Part shown: positions 19,038 through 27,592 of the stretch, piece by piece
How positions within the stretch are numbered: the first letter of the stretch is position 1
Layout of the letters: each line of letters starts with the position of its first letter
Origin: CAXBNB01 sp040151475
GTDB taxonomy: Bacteria; Bacteroidota; Bacteroidia; Cytophagales; Cyclobacteriaceae
Direction of reading: 5' to 3'
Length of the DNA stretch: 64,000 bases
Assembly (NCBI RefSeq): GCF_040151475.1
Contig: NZ_JBDKWG010000133.1
Span: 1-64,000 of the forward strand
Notes under the pieces: model-generated
What the model was told of the DNA's origin: nothing
The model's input: only the letters and a program-made list of their open reading frames with translations
Database searches by the model: none
Made by a program: the position numbers and the translations under genes

Positions 19038-21212
19038 CTAAGGCAGCCTGAAAGCAATGTAATAGTCGCCTGATTCTGTACCCTGCATCCCTCCTCCTCC
19101 TGCAGCGATCACCACATATTGTACGCCTTCGATTTCATAAGTGGCAGGAGTGGCGTAACCACCCACCGGAAGCTGATATTCCCACAATATTTTACCTGTG
19201 TCTTTGTCAATAGCCCTGAATTTAGCATCCCGACTGGCTCCAATAAATACGACTCCACCAGCTGTAACCACCCCACCTCCAAATAGCTGTGTCCCTGTTG
19301 GTGGTATTCCCTGTCTGGTTAATTCTTCATATTCTCCCAATGGAACTTTCCACTCAATTTCTCCTGTATTCAGATTCACTGCACAAAGATTGCCCCAAGG
19401 TGGTTTTATACCCGGATACCCCATATGATCACGCAATTGTTTGTATGCCTTGAGCTTATAGCGTTTGACGGTATCTTGCCTTACGCTCTGCTTTTTAGCC
19501 TTTTCTACAAGCGGTAAGAGTTCAAATGCCTGTTCGTTGCTCAGATCATAAAGATAGGCCAGAACCGCACGTCTTTTCTTTTCCTCCAAAGCCTGAAAAG
19601 AAGGCATCATTCCCCTCCCTGATTTCAACAGTGCCCTGGCATCATTGAGTGACACTCTGTCTTTCACATCAATCAAAGAAGGATATGAAATATTTCCCTT
19701 TCTATCTTCACCATGACACGCTGTACAAACTTGTTGATAGACTTGCTCCCCTTCAGCTTTCAAATCATAGAACTCTCCAACACTTTCTACTTTGGGAGAG
19801 TCCTCCACCAGTTGAACCATGTTAGGCATATCATTTACGCCAATGTACATTTTCCCGGATTCTGGATCAAATGCTGCTCCGCTCCATTCTCCGCCTCCAC
19901 GAAAACCGGGCAATTGAATAACGCCTTCCTCTGAGGGAGGCAGGTAGATGTCTCCAAAAGTATAACCTCTTATTTGCTGCAAAATATTTTCTCGAGACTC
20001 TGGAGAAATATCCGTCACCAAACTTTCATCAAAATATTGCCTTACCAGCGCAGGTGGTTTCACTGGAAAAGGTTGTGTAGGCCAGGTGGACTCTCCTTCC
20101 ATTCGGGATTGTGCTACTGACCGTTCTTCTACCTCGAAAAGCGGTTCCCCGGTTTCTCTATCCAATAAAAAAATAAATCCCTGTTTTGTAATTTGTGCCA
20201 CAGCATCCGTAGGTTTTCCATTGTGCTGAATTGTGATCAGATTCGGAGGAGCAGGAATATCATAATCCCATAAGTCATGATGCGATACCTGAAAATGCCA
20301 AATATACTCACCGGTAGCAGCATTCAGTGCCACAAGGGAATTTCCAAACAATCCTTGTCCGTGACGATCCTTCCCATAAAAATCATAGGAGGGTGCACCA
20401 AGTGGGGCATAAAGGATTCCACGTTCCTTGTCAAGACTAAACCCAGCCCAGGCGTTGGCTCCTCCCCCTGTTTTATAATAATCTTTTGGCCAGGAATCGT
20501 ATCCAAATTCTCCGGGATGAGGTATGGTATGAAAAATCCATTTCAATTCACCGTTCCTCACATCATAAGCCCTTATGTGACCCGGCAATGCTCCATAGCT
20601 TTCACTAACGGCTGACCCAAGAATTATCAAGTCATTGTAAAGGATACCCGGAGAGGTATTTTTGATGCTTGCAGTTTCCCTGTCAAATTCCCGATCCAAA
20701 CCATCAAGTAAATCCACTGATCCATTGTTGCCAAAATCTATTATCGGTTCTCCAGTTGTTGCATTTATGGCTTTGAATTCATTCAGTACATTATAGAAAA
20801 GCCTTTTGTCTTCTCCATTTTCCCAATAAGCCAGTCCTCTGTTTCTCCCACCAATACCTTCTCCAGGAGAAAACGGGTCATATTCCCATATTTTATTTCC
20901 GGTAGCAGCATCAAGGCATAATACCTTCAAAGTTGGTGAAGTTGCATACAAAAACTTGTCGATAATAATCGGGTTACATTGAATGAAAGTACCTGATTTA
21001 CTATCACCAGTACGATAAGTCCATGCCACTTCAAGACCTTTTACATTTTTCTTGTTGATTTGACTCAGTTTAGAATAGGCATTACTGCCTTTATCTCCTC
21101 TATACACTTTCCATGAAGTGTATTCATCGTCTGAAGTACTGTGCTGGCAGGAAAACAAGCAGAAGCCTATAAGCAATCCAAAAAGAGGAAAAATAATTCT
21201 TCTGTTGTTCAT
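19038..21212 (-). CDS. PQQ-dependent dehydrogenase with inserted cytochrome c domain, lipoprotein
   Basis: I start at 21212 (MNNRRIIFPLFG), which gives a lipoprotein signal ending FCLFSC and a 724-residue protein. Propeller blades of the quinoprotein family are clear (WTYRTGDSKSG, VLCLDAATGNKIWEYDP, ALNAATGEYIWHFQ, HHDLWDYD). A cytochrome c domain lies inside the propeller at about residues 485-565. It has the haem motif CTACH (496-500) and a likely Met ligand in GRGMMPSF, and it is followed by further blades (VNLNTGEIEWKVPL, AIDKDTGKILWEY). The reaction is oxidation of a sugar or alcohol in the periplasm, with electrons passing from PQQ to haem. No PQQ synthesis genes are present here, so PQQ is imported or made from elsewhere. 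It precedes the GMC/subunit-3 pair by 190 bp. Confidence 0.92.
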   Translation of the reverse strand: MNNRRIIFPLFGLLIGFCLFSCQHSTSDDEYTSWKVYRGDKGSNAYSKLSQINKKNVKGLEVAWTYRTGDSKSGTFIQCNPIIIDKFLYATSPTLKVLCLDAATGNKIWEYDPFSPGEGIGGRNRGLAYWENGEDKRLFYNVLNEFKAINATTGEPIIDFGNNGSVDLLDGLDREFDRETASIKNTSPGILYNDLIILGSAVSESYGALPGHIRAYDVRNGELKWIFHTIPHPGEFGYDSWPKDYYKTGGGANAWAGFSLDKERGILYAPLGAPSYDFYGKDRHGQGLFGNSLVALNAATGEYIWHFQVSHHDLWDYDIPAPPNLITIQHNGKPTDAVAQITKQGFIFLLDRETGEPLFEVEERSVAQSRMEGESTWPTQPFPVKPPALVRQYFDESLVTDISPESRENILQQIRGYTFGDIYLPPSEEGVIQLPGFRGGGEWSGAAFDPESGKMYIGVNDMPNMVQLVEDSPKVESVGEFYDLKAEGEQVYQQVCTACHGEDRKGNISYPSLIDVKDRVSLNDARALLKSGRGMMPSFQALEEKKRRAVLAYLYDLSNEQAFELLPLVEKAKKQSVRQDTVKRYKLKAYKQLRDHMGYPGIKPPWGNLCAVNLNTGEIEWKVPLGEYEELTRQGIPPTGTQLFGGGVVTAGGVVFIGASRDAKFRAIDKDTGKILWEYQLPVGGYATPATYEIEGVQYVVIAAGGGGMQGTESGDYYIAFRLP

Positions 21213-21290
21213 GCATTTAAAAGAATATGGAACAGATTCAAAAACCACTGTGGGTTTAATAGAAAAACAAATTAAAGGAACAAAAATTTA

Positions 21291-21376
21291 AAAAACACAA
21301 TGTTTCGTAATAATTTATTATATATCCGAAGGTTTTAATAGGGTTATTATCTTATGTATAATTATATAATCGAAAA
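21291..21376. repeat. Upstream element, copy A
   Basis: This stretch aligns without gaps to 43701-43786: by my count 55 of the first 70 positions are identical. Both contain GTTTCGTAA, then 16 variable AT-rich bases, then CGAAGGTTT, and further on ATTATCTT and TGTATA. TTCG and CGAA form the ends of an imperfect inverted repeat. It lies about 80 bp upstream of the PQQ dehydrogenase start. Confidence 0.7.
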
Positions 21377-21415
21377 ATATAGTGACATTTTAGTTAAAAG
21401 CAGGTGATTTCATCG

Positions 21416-21575
21416 TACCACTGGGCAAACGCATTTAAAAACAAAACTACCTTACCGCACTCGTTGCGGTATCTGTTAGAGTCACAGCTAACCCTAACAG
21501 ACCCCAGAACAACTTGCCGGAAGTCAGGAGCCTGGGGACAGTAGAATTTTTAAATACGTTTGCTCTGATAGTACC
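21416..21575. repeat. Inverted-repeat element with internal hairpins (MITE-like or structured RNA)
   Basis: Outer arms GCAAACGCATTTAAAAA (21425-21441) and TTTTTAAATACGTTTGC (21547-21563) pair over 17 bp with one mismatch, and CTAC/GTAG pairs just inside. Between them lie three stems: ACCGCA/TGCGGT (21454-21470), TCTGTTAG/CTAACAGA (21472-21501) and CCCCAG/CTGGGG (21502-21537) with an inner ACTT/AAGT. GTAC occurs just outside each arm. The layout is that of a four-way cloverleaf. There is no open reading frame inside and no obvious target-site duplication. Confidence 0.65.
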
Positions 21576-21592
21576 GCCTATCATTGAATAGG

Positions 21593-24052
21593 TCAATTAT
21601 AGCCCACTTCAGAAGTCACTATATCTTCCAGAGCATTTTCATCTCCTTTAGCAGGGCCATGCCATACTCCACCACCAAAAGTGATGACATATACCTTTTC
21701 AGAATCATAGGGATCAGGTTGTACTCTTTTTCCCCATTTGAAATTGTACCCCTTAATCCTCTGCCAATTTCTTCCCTGATCCTCTGATCTATAGGCGGAT
21801 GAATTGAACCCTGCTGCATAAAGTACGCCATTTTCAGGATCCGAAGTAACATCATGGATATGTTGATCATGAGTGAGGGAGGGAATCCAGGATGCACCAC
21901 TGTCTTCAGACAAATATATCCCCCCTCCCTGATCACCTGAGAACCCGGACTCACCAAATCTACCCCAGGCAGATAGTACCATACGATTTGAATCTACCAA
22001 CAAACTCGAAGGTCCGTTTACATTATCAGGAAGACTCATCTTAGTCCAGGATTCCGCACCGTCAGTTGATCTGTACAATGCTCCATCACTGTCTGTACCA
22101 ATACTTCCATCTTCACTTTTTCTAAAAACAATAAGATAAAGGTCTCCATTGTCATTTCGGGAAATGCGCCAGGCTGCTGGTTCTTTCCCTTCAATCCCTT
22201 TATTCTTTTGCTTCCAGCTTTGGCCTCCATCAGTAGATTTATAAACCCCTTTTCCAAATGCACACACATAAAGTGTCCTGCTTTCAGGGCTACTTTCCGG
22301 ATCCATTAAAATAAAAGTAGTAGCCGCTTCTCCAATATCCTTGCTTGTTGCCTGCCATGTTGCACCTCCATTATCACTTACCAGCACTCCTCCCTTGTAG
22401 TTTTCCATCTTTGTATTCCTCCACATTTTTGGTCGTGGCAGGTCGTGATTCCCACTCATTACAGCCCAAACTTTTCCCTCTACTTCCAGGTCAAAAACCA
22501 TCCAATAAGTACTGTTGACCCATGATCTTGGAACACCATTATTGTCTGTGGCACTTGTCCAACTTTTGCCTCCGTCATGGCTTTCCATAAGTCCGGTATC
22601 GGTATCAGCTAAAAAATAATGCAGTGAATCGAATGGATCAAAAGCAACCATATATCCTGTTGTTACCTGAAGCCCCCTTGATGTCCAACCTCCATTGCTA
22701 TTTTTATTGGTATAAACCTGCTGCCAACTATTACCTCCGTCTGTCGTTTTTATGGTTCGTCCAAAATCAGTAGCATAACAGATGTTAGGTTCATTATCTG
22801 CTATTTTAATGTGAAAAGGATTTTCTCCCCAACCTGGCCCAAAACGTTCATCCAGCCATCCTGATGTTCTGTTTGAAGACACAATGCTTTTCCCTTTGGT
22901 GCTTTTGTCGTTCCAAACCAATTGCCAAGACTCACCTGAATCGACACTTTTTGCTACTCCGATACTCACAGTATCATCACTGACCTGGAAGTTGGCATAA
23001 GAAACATAGATGTTGTTTGGCTGGTAATAGCAAACAGCTATGCTCCGAAATTCCGGATCAGGTACTCCTTTCACTTTTTTAACTTTCAGCCCTTCTCCTA
23101 TATTTATCCAATTTCTTCCACCATCAATTGTCTTATAAATTCCCGATTTTTCATCATCACCCGCTCCATTGAAATACGACCTGCCGGATAAGGCAAATAT
23201 GATATGTCGGTTATTTTTTATATCGACACCATCTGCATATTGCGTAATTGTCCCGGCATTTTCCGGTGGGCTTACCTCACTCCAAATACCTGCCCTTCTT
23301 ACCAGAATATTTTCTTTTCCTGTTAAATAGATAGTCCTGTTATCGCTATCGGAGAACGGGTCTATAAAGATATTGTCAAATTCGGTTTCAAATTTCTGAT
23401 CCTCCTGCCAATTCAATCCATTGTCCTCTGACACCAACAATGAGGTAAACTTCTGCACTTTCTCACCTCTCTTTAAAGGCCAGGTTTTACTTTCATTGGA
23501 TTCTGTAAATAAATACAACTTTTGAGGCTTATCAGGATCAAGTACCATTTTTTTAAGCACATTAATGATGCTGTCTTTGGTTACCACAACTTCGTTTGCA
23601 TGGTCTCCCTGGGAGCTTATCCCCAATATATCTTCTGGTCGTGGATAAATGGCACGCCATGACGTTCCCTGATCCATACTTTTAAAAAGAATGTTATCAG
23701 TTCCGGCATAAACTACATCAGAATCTGTTGAGTCGAAAGTGTAAAACCTGACTACTCCCCTTAAGTTGAACATACGCCAGTGTTCTCCTCCATCATAGGT
23801 AACGAATGATCCCGTCATGTCGCAGCTCACAAAAGCATGATCGGGATTGGCTGGGTTGATTGCAGGATTGAACATGGCACCACCACCGCCAGGCCCAACA
23901 AAACTCCAATTGTCATTTCTTTTATTGGGATTGGACTGAGTCAATATATTGGTTTCTGTTTTGTTCTCCTGTGTTTTGAAAATACAAGAAGACATCCCTC
24001 CTAATAAAGCAACCAGAGTTAATAATTTAGCAAGAAAGTTCATTGACATCAA
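21593..24052 (-). CDS. BNR-repeat / GH74-like lipoprotein (second of a tandem pair)
   Basis: An 819-residue lipoprotein (signal ending GMSSC) made of sialidase-type Asp-box repeats spread along its length. I count at least eleven of the form S-x-D-x-G-x-x-W, for example SMDQGTSW, SEDNGLNW, TTDGGNSW, SHDGGKSW, STDGGQSW and SEDQGRNW. The N-terminal FVGPGGGGAMFNPAINP and CDMTGSFVTYDGG resemble the start of GH74-type double propellers, where an Asp near this point is catalytic. It lies 21 bp after its paralogue at 24074-26500 and last in the second utilisation locus. It could be a xyloglucanase-like endo-enzyme, but binding-only or sortilin-like propellers are real alternatives. The GH74 assignment rests on motif spacing only. 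Confidence 0.82.
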   Translation of the reverse strand: MMSMNFLAKLLTLVALLGGMSSCIFKTQENKTETNILTQSNPNKRNDNWSFVGPGGGGAMFNPAINPANPDHAFVSCDMTGSFVTYDGGEHWRMFNLRGVVRFYTFDSTDSDVVYAGTDNILFKSMDQGTSWRAIYPRPEDILGISSQGDHANEVVVTKDSIINVLKKMVLDPDKPQKLYLFTESNESKTWPLKRGEKVQKFTSLLVSEDNGLNWQEDQKFETEFDNIFIDPFSDSDNRTIYLTGKENILVRRAGIWSEVSPPENAGTITQYADGVDIKNNRHIIFALSGRSYFNGAGDDEKSGIYKTIDGGRNWINIGEGLKVKKVKGVPDPEFRSIAVCYYQPNNIYVSYANFQVSDDTVSIGVAKSVDSGESWQLVWNDKSTKGKSIVSSNRTSGWLDERFGPGWGENPFHIKIADNEPNICYATDFGRTIKTTDGGNSWQQVYTNKNSNGGWTSRGLQVTTGYMVAFDPFDSLHYFLADTDTGLMESHDGGKSWTSATDNNGVPRSWVNSTYWMVFDLEVEGKVWAVMSGNHDLPRPKMWRNTKMENYKGGVLVSDNGGATWQATSKDIGEAATTFILMDPESSPESRTLYVCAFGKGVYKSTDGGQSWKQKNKGIEGKEPAAWRISRNDNGDLYLIVFRKSEDGSIGTDSDGALYRSTDGAESWTKMSLPDNVNGPSSLLVDSNRMVLSAWGRFGESGFSGDQGGGIYLSEDSGASWIPSLTHDQHIHDVTSDPENGVLYAAGFNSSAYRSEDQGRNWQRIKGYNFKWGKRVQPDPYDSEKVYVITFGGGVWHGPAKGDENALEDIVTSEVGYN

Positions 24053-24073
24053 TTTTAAACTGAGAAAATCTAA

Positions 24074-26500
24074 CTATAGGATTTCGGGTTTGCCATGCCA
24101 TACGCTAGAACCAAAAGTGGTGAGGTAAACTTTTTCGATATCATTGTCATCCGGAACAACCCGATGACCCCAATGAAAATCATATCCCTTTAGTTTATTC
24201 CAGGTTTTGCCATAGTCATCACTCCGATATGCCCCTTGACTAAACGTATTGCAATAGACACGACCCGGATGATTGGCATCCACTGTAACATCATATACAT
24301 ATTCGTCTTTATCAAAAATAGAAGCCCAGGTATCTCCTCCGTCTTCAGACATCATTATACCACCATCCAAATCAAACAATTCATTTGTCCCTCCGTCTCT
24401 TTTTGCTACACTGCTACCAACCAAATCACTCAGGTATATATCTGCCCAGGAGCCTAGGTAGAGCCTATCCGGGTTTTGAGGATCAAATGCCAGTCCGTTT
24501 GGGAATTGCACTTTTTCACCAACATTAAGTTTTTGCCAGGAATCAGCTCCATCCGTAGATCTGTAAACCGCTCCCATGAAAACTTCCCGACCTGACTGTC
24601 CATTTTTATGTTGTGGTGTTGCACTTGTAATTAAATATATAGTACCATTTGGCAGAATAGTGATTTCAAAGGCTGCCAGACTTCCCATTATCCCATTATT
24701 CCGCAGCTTCCAAGACTGACCTCCATCAGTAGATTTGAATACTCCTTTCCCATAGGCTGTTACATATAATGCCCTATTCTCTACCGGTGAATTCTCATCC
24801 AGCACTATGGAAGTTGAGGGAGAATCAAAGCCCATTCCTTCAACTGTAGGAGTCCAGGACTTACCCCCATCAACAGATACAGCCACACCACCTCTTCCAC
24901 GTTCTTTCCATTTCGGATTTCGGGTCATTTTTCCTCTTGGAAAATCATGCAGCCCAGACCACACAGACCACATTTTACCTTTGATTTTGGGGTCAAAAAC
25001 CATCCAATAGCAGGTATTATGCCAATTGGAAGGAATCCCAGCAGTTGACCGGATCCAACTTTTCCCACCATTGTATGAATGGTGGTATCCTATGTCTGTA
25101 TAGCTGATGGCAATATGTTCTTTGTCAAAAGGATCGAAGTGCACTCCGTATGTAGTAGTGACATCTAACCCACGGCTGATATAGCTTCCGTCAGCCTCTT
25201 GCTTGCTGTAAACTTCACGCCAGGTTTTTCCTCCATCTGTGGTTTTCATGGTGCGGTACCAATCAGTAACAATGGCGACATCAGAATCATTTGGAGCTAC
25301 TCCCACGTCTATGAGACGAATGTACTCCCCTCCAAATGCTTCTTGCACCCAGGTATCTATCAGGTTTGGAGCATCCTGACCATCTTTGACAGCATATTGT
25401 CCTGATCCTCCTCCACCTTTCCATACCCATTTCCATGAATTTCCTTTATCCGAAGATTTAAGTGCTCCATACCAATTGCTAGTACCATTTTCCTTTTTCT
25501 CAACATAACTACTGGCAATCACATAAATATTGGCAGCATCATTTTCTGATGCCGCCAAACTAGAATAGGTAGGTGTTGTGCCTTGAAAATTATTTAAAGT
25601 TGAATCCATAGATTGCTGCCAACTATTGCCCAAATCTCTGGAATACCAAAGAGTAGTTGGAGCCTCAATACCACTGCCTCTAAGTGGTTCATCATTGTGC
25701 AATGCATAAAATATTGTGCTTTGCTCACCTTTAATGTTGCCACCAGTAAATGAAAAAGCAGACTGCATCAGCTCAGGCAATTTTATTAAAGTGTATGCCC
25801 AATTTTCTTTATCCAAAATATATACACCATTGGATGTGAAGACATATACCTTATCTGCCAGAGTAGAGCGATTGGTGTATATAAATTCGATTTGACTATC
25901 CAACATTAATTTACTCCAATCCTCCCCACCATTTACAGAATAAAAGAAATTCTGATCAATGCTAAAGTAAATTTTATTAGGGTCATTGGCATCAATTCGA
26001 ATGTTCTTGACCTGATTTGAATTATTGGAATCAGGATAAATAGAATTGTCTTTGGTGTCTAAGCTGTAGTTGGCATGGTCTCCTCTAAAAACTCCTTTTA
26101 TGATCTCACTTTCCTTGGGAAAAATCGTTTGCCATGACTTCCCTCCATCTTTTGACCTGTTGAGTGTTGCCGAACCAATGAATAGAATGGCTGAGTCTGA
26201 CGGATGGTAAGCAAATGATGAAGACCCATTTGGGAAATTAACTTGTGCGTAAGACATCCCTCCATTGTTGGTAATATACGCCCCAGTCATGTCGCACCGA
26301 ATCATAAAATCATCTGTACTGGAATATGAAAAAGTAGGAATGAAAGTAGAACCTCCTCCTCCCGGGCCTGTTTTTTTCCATTGTTGTGATTCCTCAACAA
26401 TAATTTGATCCCGTTTTTGTTCGCAACCTTGGATGGCAAACAAAATAGAAAACAAAAAAAGGCAATAGATGCTGCTGTAAATTGATGATGTTCTTTTCAT
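24074..26500 (-). CDS. BNR-repeat / GH74-like lipoprotein (first of a tandem pair)
   Basis: An 808-residue lipoprotein (LFAIQGC) with the same layout as the next gene: TGPGGGGSTFIPTFSYS, then CDMTGAYITNNGG, then about eleven Asp-box repeats (SKDGGKSW, SVNGGEDW, SRDLGNSW, TTDGGKTW, SVDGGKSW, STDGGQSW, SDDYGKTW). Both end in a matching segment (SDDYGKTWNKLKGYDFHWGH here, SEDQGRNWQRIKGYNFKWG in the other), which shows descent from one ancestor. It begins 75 bp after the esterase at 26576-27502. The two copies have diverged considerably, so they may act on different linkages or one may be a binding protein. Confidence 0.82.
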   Translation of the reverse strand: MKRTSSIYSSIYCLFLFSILFAIQGCEQKRDQIIVEESQQWKKTGPGGGGSTFIPTFSYSSTDDFMIRCDMTGAYITNNGGMSYAQVNFPNGSSSFAYHPSDSAILFIGSATLNRSKDGGKSWQTIFPKESEIIKGVFRGDHANYSLDTKDNSIYPDSNNSNQVKNIRIDANDPNKIYFSIDQNFFYSVNGGEDWSKLMLDSQIEFIYTNRSTLADKVYVFTSNGVYILDKENWAYTLIKLPELMQSAFSFTGGNIKGEQSTIFYALHNDEPLRGSGIEAPTTLWYSRDLGNSWQQSMDSTLNNFQGTTPTYSSLAASENDAANIYVIASSYVEKKENGTSNWYGALKSSDKGNSWKWVWKGGGGSGQYAVKDGQDAPNLIDTWVQEAFGGEYIRLIDVGVAPNDSDVAIVTDWYRTMKTTDGGKTWREVYSKQEADGSYISRGLDVTTTYGVHFDPFDKEHIAISYTDIGYHHSYNGGKSWIRSTAGIPSNWHNTCYWMVFDPKIKGKMWSVWSGLHDFPRGKMTRNPKWKERGRGGVAVSVDGGKSWTPTVEGMGFDSPSTSIVLDENSPVENRALYVTAYGKGVFKSTDGGQSWKLRNNGIMGSLAAFEITILPNGTIYLITSATPQHKNGQSGREVFMGAVYRSTDGADSWQKLNVGEKVQFPNGLAFDPQNPDRLYLGSWADIYLSDLVGSSVAKRDGGTNELFDLDGGIMMSEDGGDTWASIFDKDEYVYDVTVDANHPGRVYCNTFSQGAYRSDDYGKTWNKLKGYDFHWGHRVVPDDNDIEKVYLTTFGSSVWHGKPEIL

Positions 26501-26575
26501 ATTAAATGACAGTTTTTTTTCAAGGAAATCTTCTTATGAAATGTGCTACTTAAAGCCCTGATGTGATTTTTTTAT

Positions 26576-27502
26576 TTATAGCTCCTGCTCCAGCCAAACA
26601 AGAAGATCTTGTATGTATATCTCCGGATTCAGGTAATGCGATTGGTCATACTCAATCCATTTTTTCTTTATTGTAATCATTTCAAACAACTGTTTTGCCC
26701 TGGCATTTCTTTTTGGGCTGTCTTTTTTAGCTATAACCATTAGCATAGAAAAATCACCGTATCTGGTAACAAAATTGCTTGTATTGACAACCCTTGCTGG
26801 AGGTGTTTGATCTGTAATTTCTTCAGTTGCCGGTACGGTAAGAATAGAAGTTTTAATTCTTGGTTCAACACCTACAAGTATCGAACCTATCCAACCGCCC
26901 ATACTTGCACCCATTACAGCAATTCTATCTGGATCAATATCAGGACGAGTAAGTAAATAGTCAATTCCTCTACGAAGGTCAACCACGGACTGAACCATCC
27001 AATCCCTGTAGTAATAAGGACTCCAGTTTGTACCTTCGTCAAAACCTCCCTCGACCTTTCGTTCTCCAAAAAGAAAATGATCAGGAGCCAATACCGCATA
27101 ACCCTGTGCTGTCAATAAAGGAATCAACTCCAACACCCAATCTTCATTTTTTCCCCAGAATAAATTCCAACCATGCATCAATACTATTACTGGTTGTTTT
27201 TCACTTTTCCTCTCTTTGGGTATTGCCAGATATGCCGGCACTCTTTGTTCACGGGCACTACGATAAGAAATTTTATACAATGTATGAGGATTTCTAGATG
27301 GCCATTCTCCATAAAAAACAGGGTCAGAAGGCATAGAAGTATCATAAGAATAGTATTCTTTAATCCTTTCAAATTCTGCATCATTTACAGGAGTTTCTAC
27401 CAATGCTCCTTTGGTTTGTGCTAAACTCTGTAAAGAGCAAAGAAGAAAAAGCCCAAGGATAAATATCGTTTGACGAGTATATAGATTGTATTCTAAAGCC
27501 AT
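26576..27502 (-). CDS. Secreted single-domain alpha/beta hydrolase (esterase)
   Basis: A 308-residue protein with an N-terminal hydrophobic signal (about 10-28, SLAQ). The core shows the oxyanion-side HGWN at 110-113, the nucleophile elbow GASMGG with Ser200, Asp261 in AKKDSP and His289 in QSHY, a complete triad in the expected order. The family is dienelactone hydrolase / acetyl xylan esterase-like. It is separated by 90 bp from the DUF4832-like gene and is likely in the same operon. Probable role: removing ester substituents so that the neighbouring glycoside hydrolases can act. Confidence 0.82.
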   Translation of the reverse strand: MALEYNLYTRQTIFILGLFLLCSLQSLAQTKGALVETPVNDAEFERIKEYYSYDTSMPSDPVFYGEWPSRNPHTLYKISYRSAREQRVPAYLAIPKERKSEKQPVIVLMHGWNLFWGKNEDWVLELIPLLTAQGYAVLAPDHFLFGERKVEGGFDEGTNWSPYYYRDWMVQSVVDLRRGIDYLLTRPDIDPDRIAVMGASMGGWIGSILVGVEPRIKTSILTVPATEEITDQTPPARVVNTSNFVTRYGDFSMLMVIAKKDSPKRNARAKQLFEMITIKKKWIEYDQSHYLNPEIYIQDLLVWLEQEL

Positions 27503-27592
27503 TTTATTCTAATTATTATATAGTTAGTTTTTAAATGATCAGAAATTCAACCAGCACTCATTGAATAGATTTAAGTGCACGGGCTGCTAATT

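Larger units (their letters stand above)
21213..21592. other. 380-bp gap with two repeated or inverted elements
   Basis: No gene is visible. The part nearest the PQQ gene (21291-21376) is an upstream element also found at 43701-43786, and the part nearest the BNR gene (21416-21575) is a multi-hairpin inverted-repeat element. Both are listed separately. The promoter for the minus-strand PQQ dehydrogenase should be in the first of these. Confidence 0.7.

Noticed and set aside
21593..26500. DNA-level tandem repeat across the BNR genes
   Set aside because: The repeats are at protein level (Asp-boxes) and diverged in DNA; no near-identical DNA blocks were seen.
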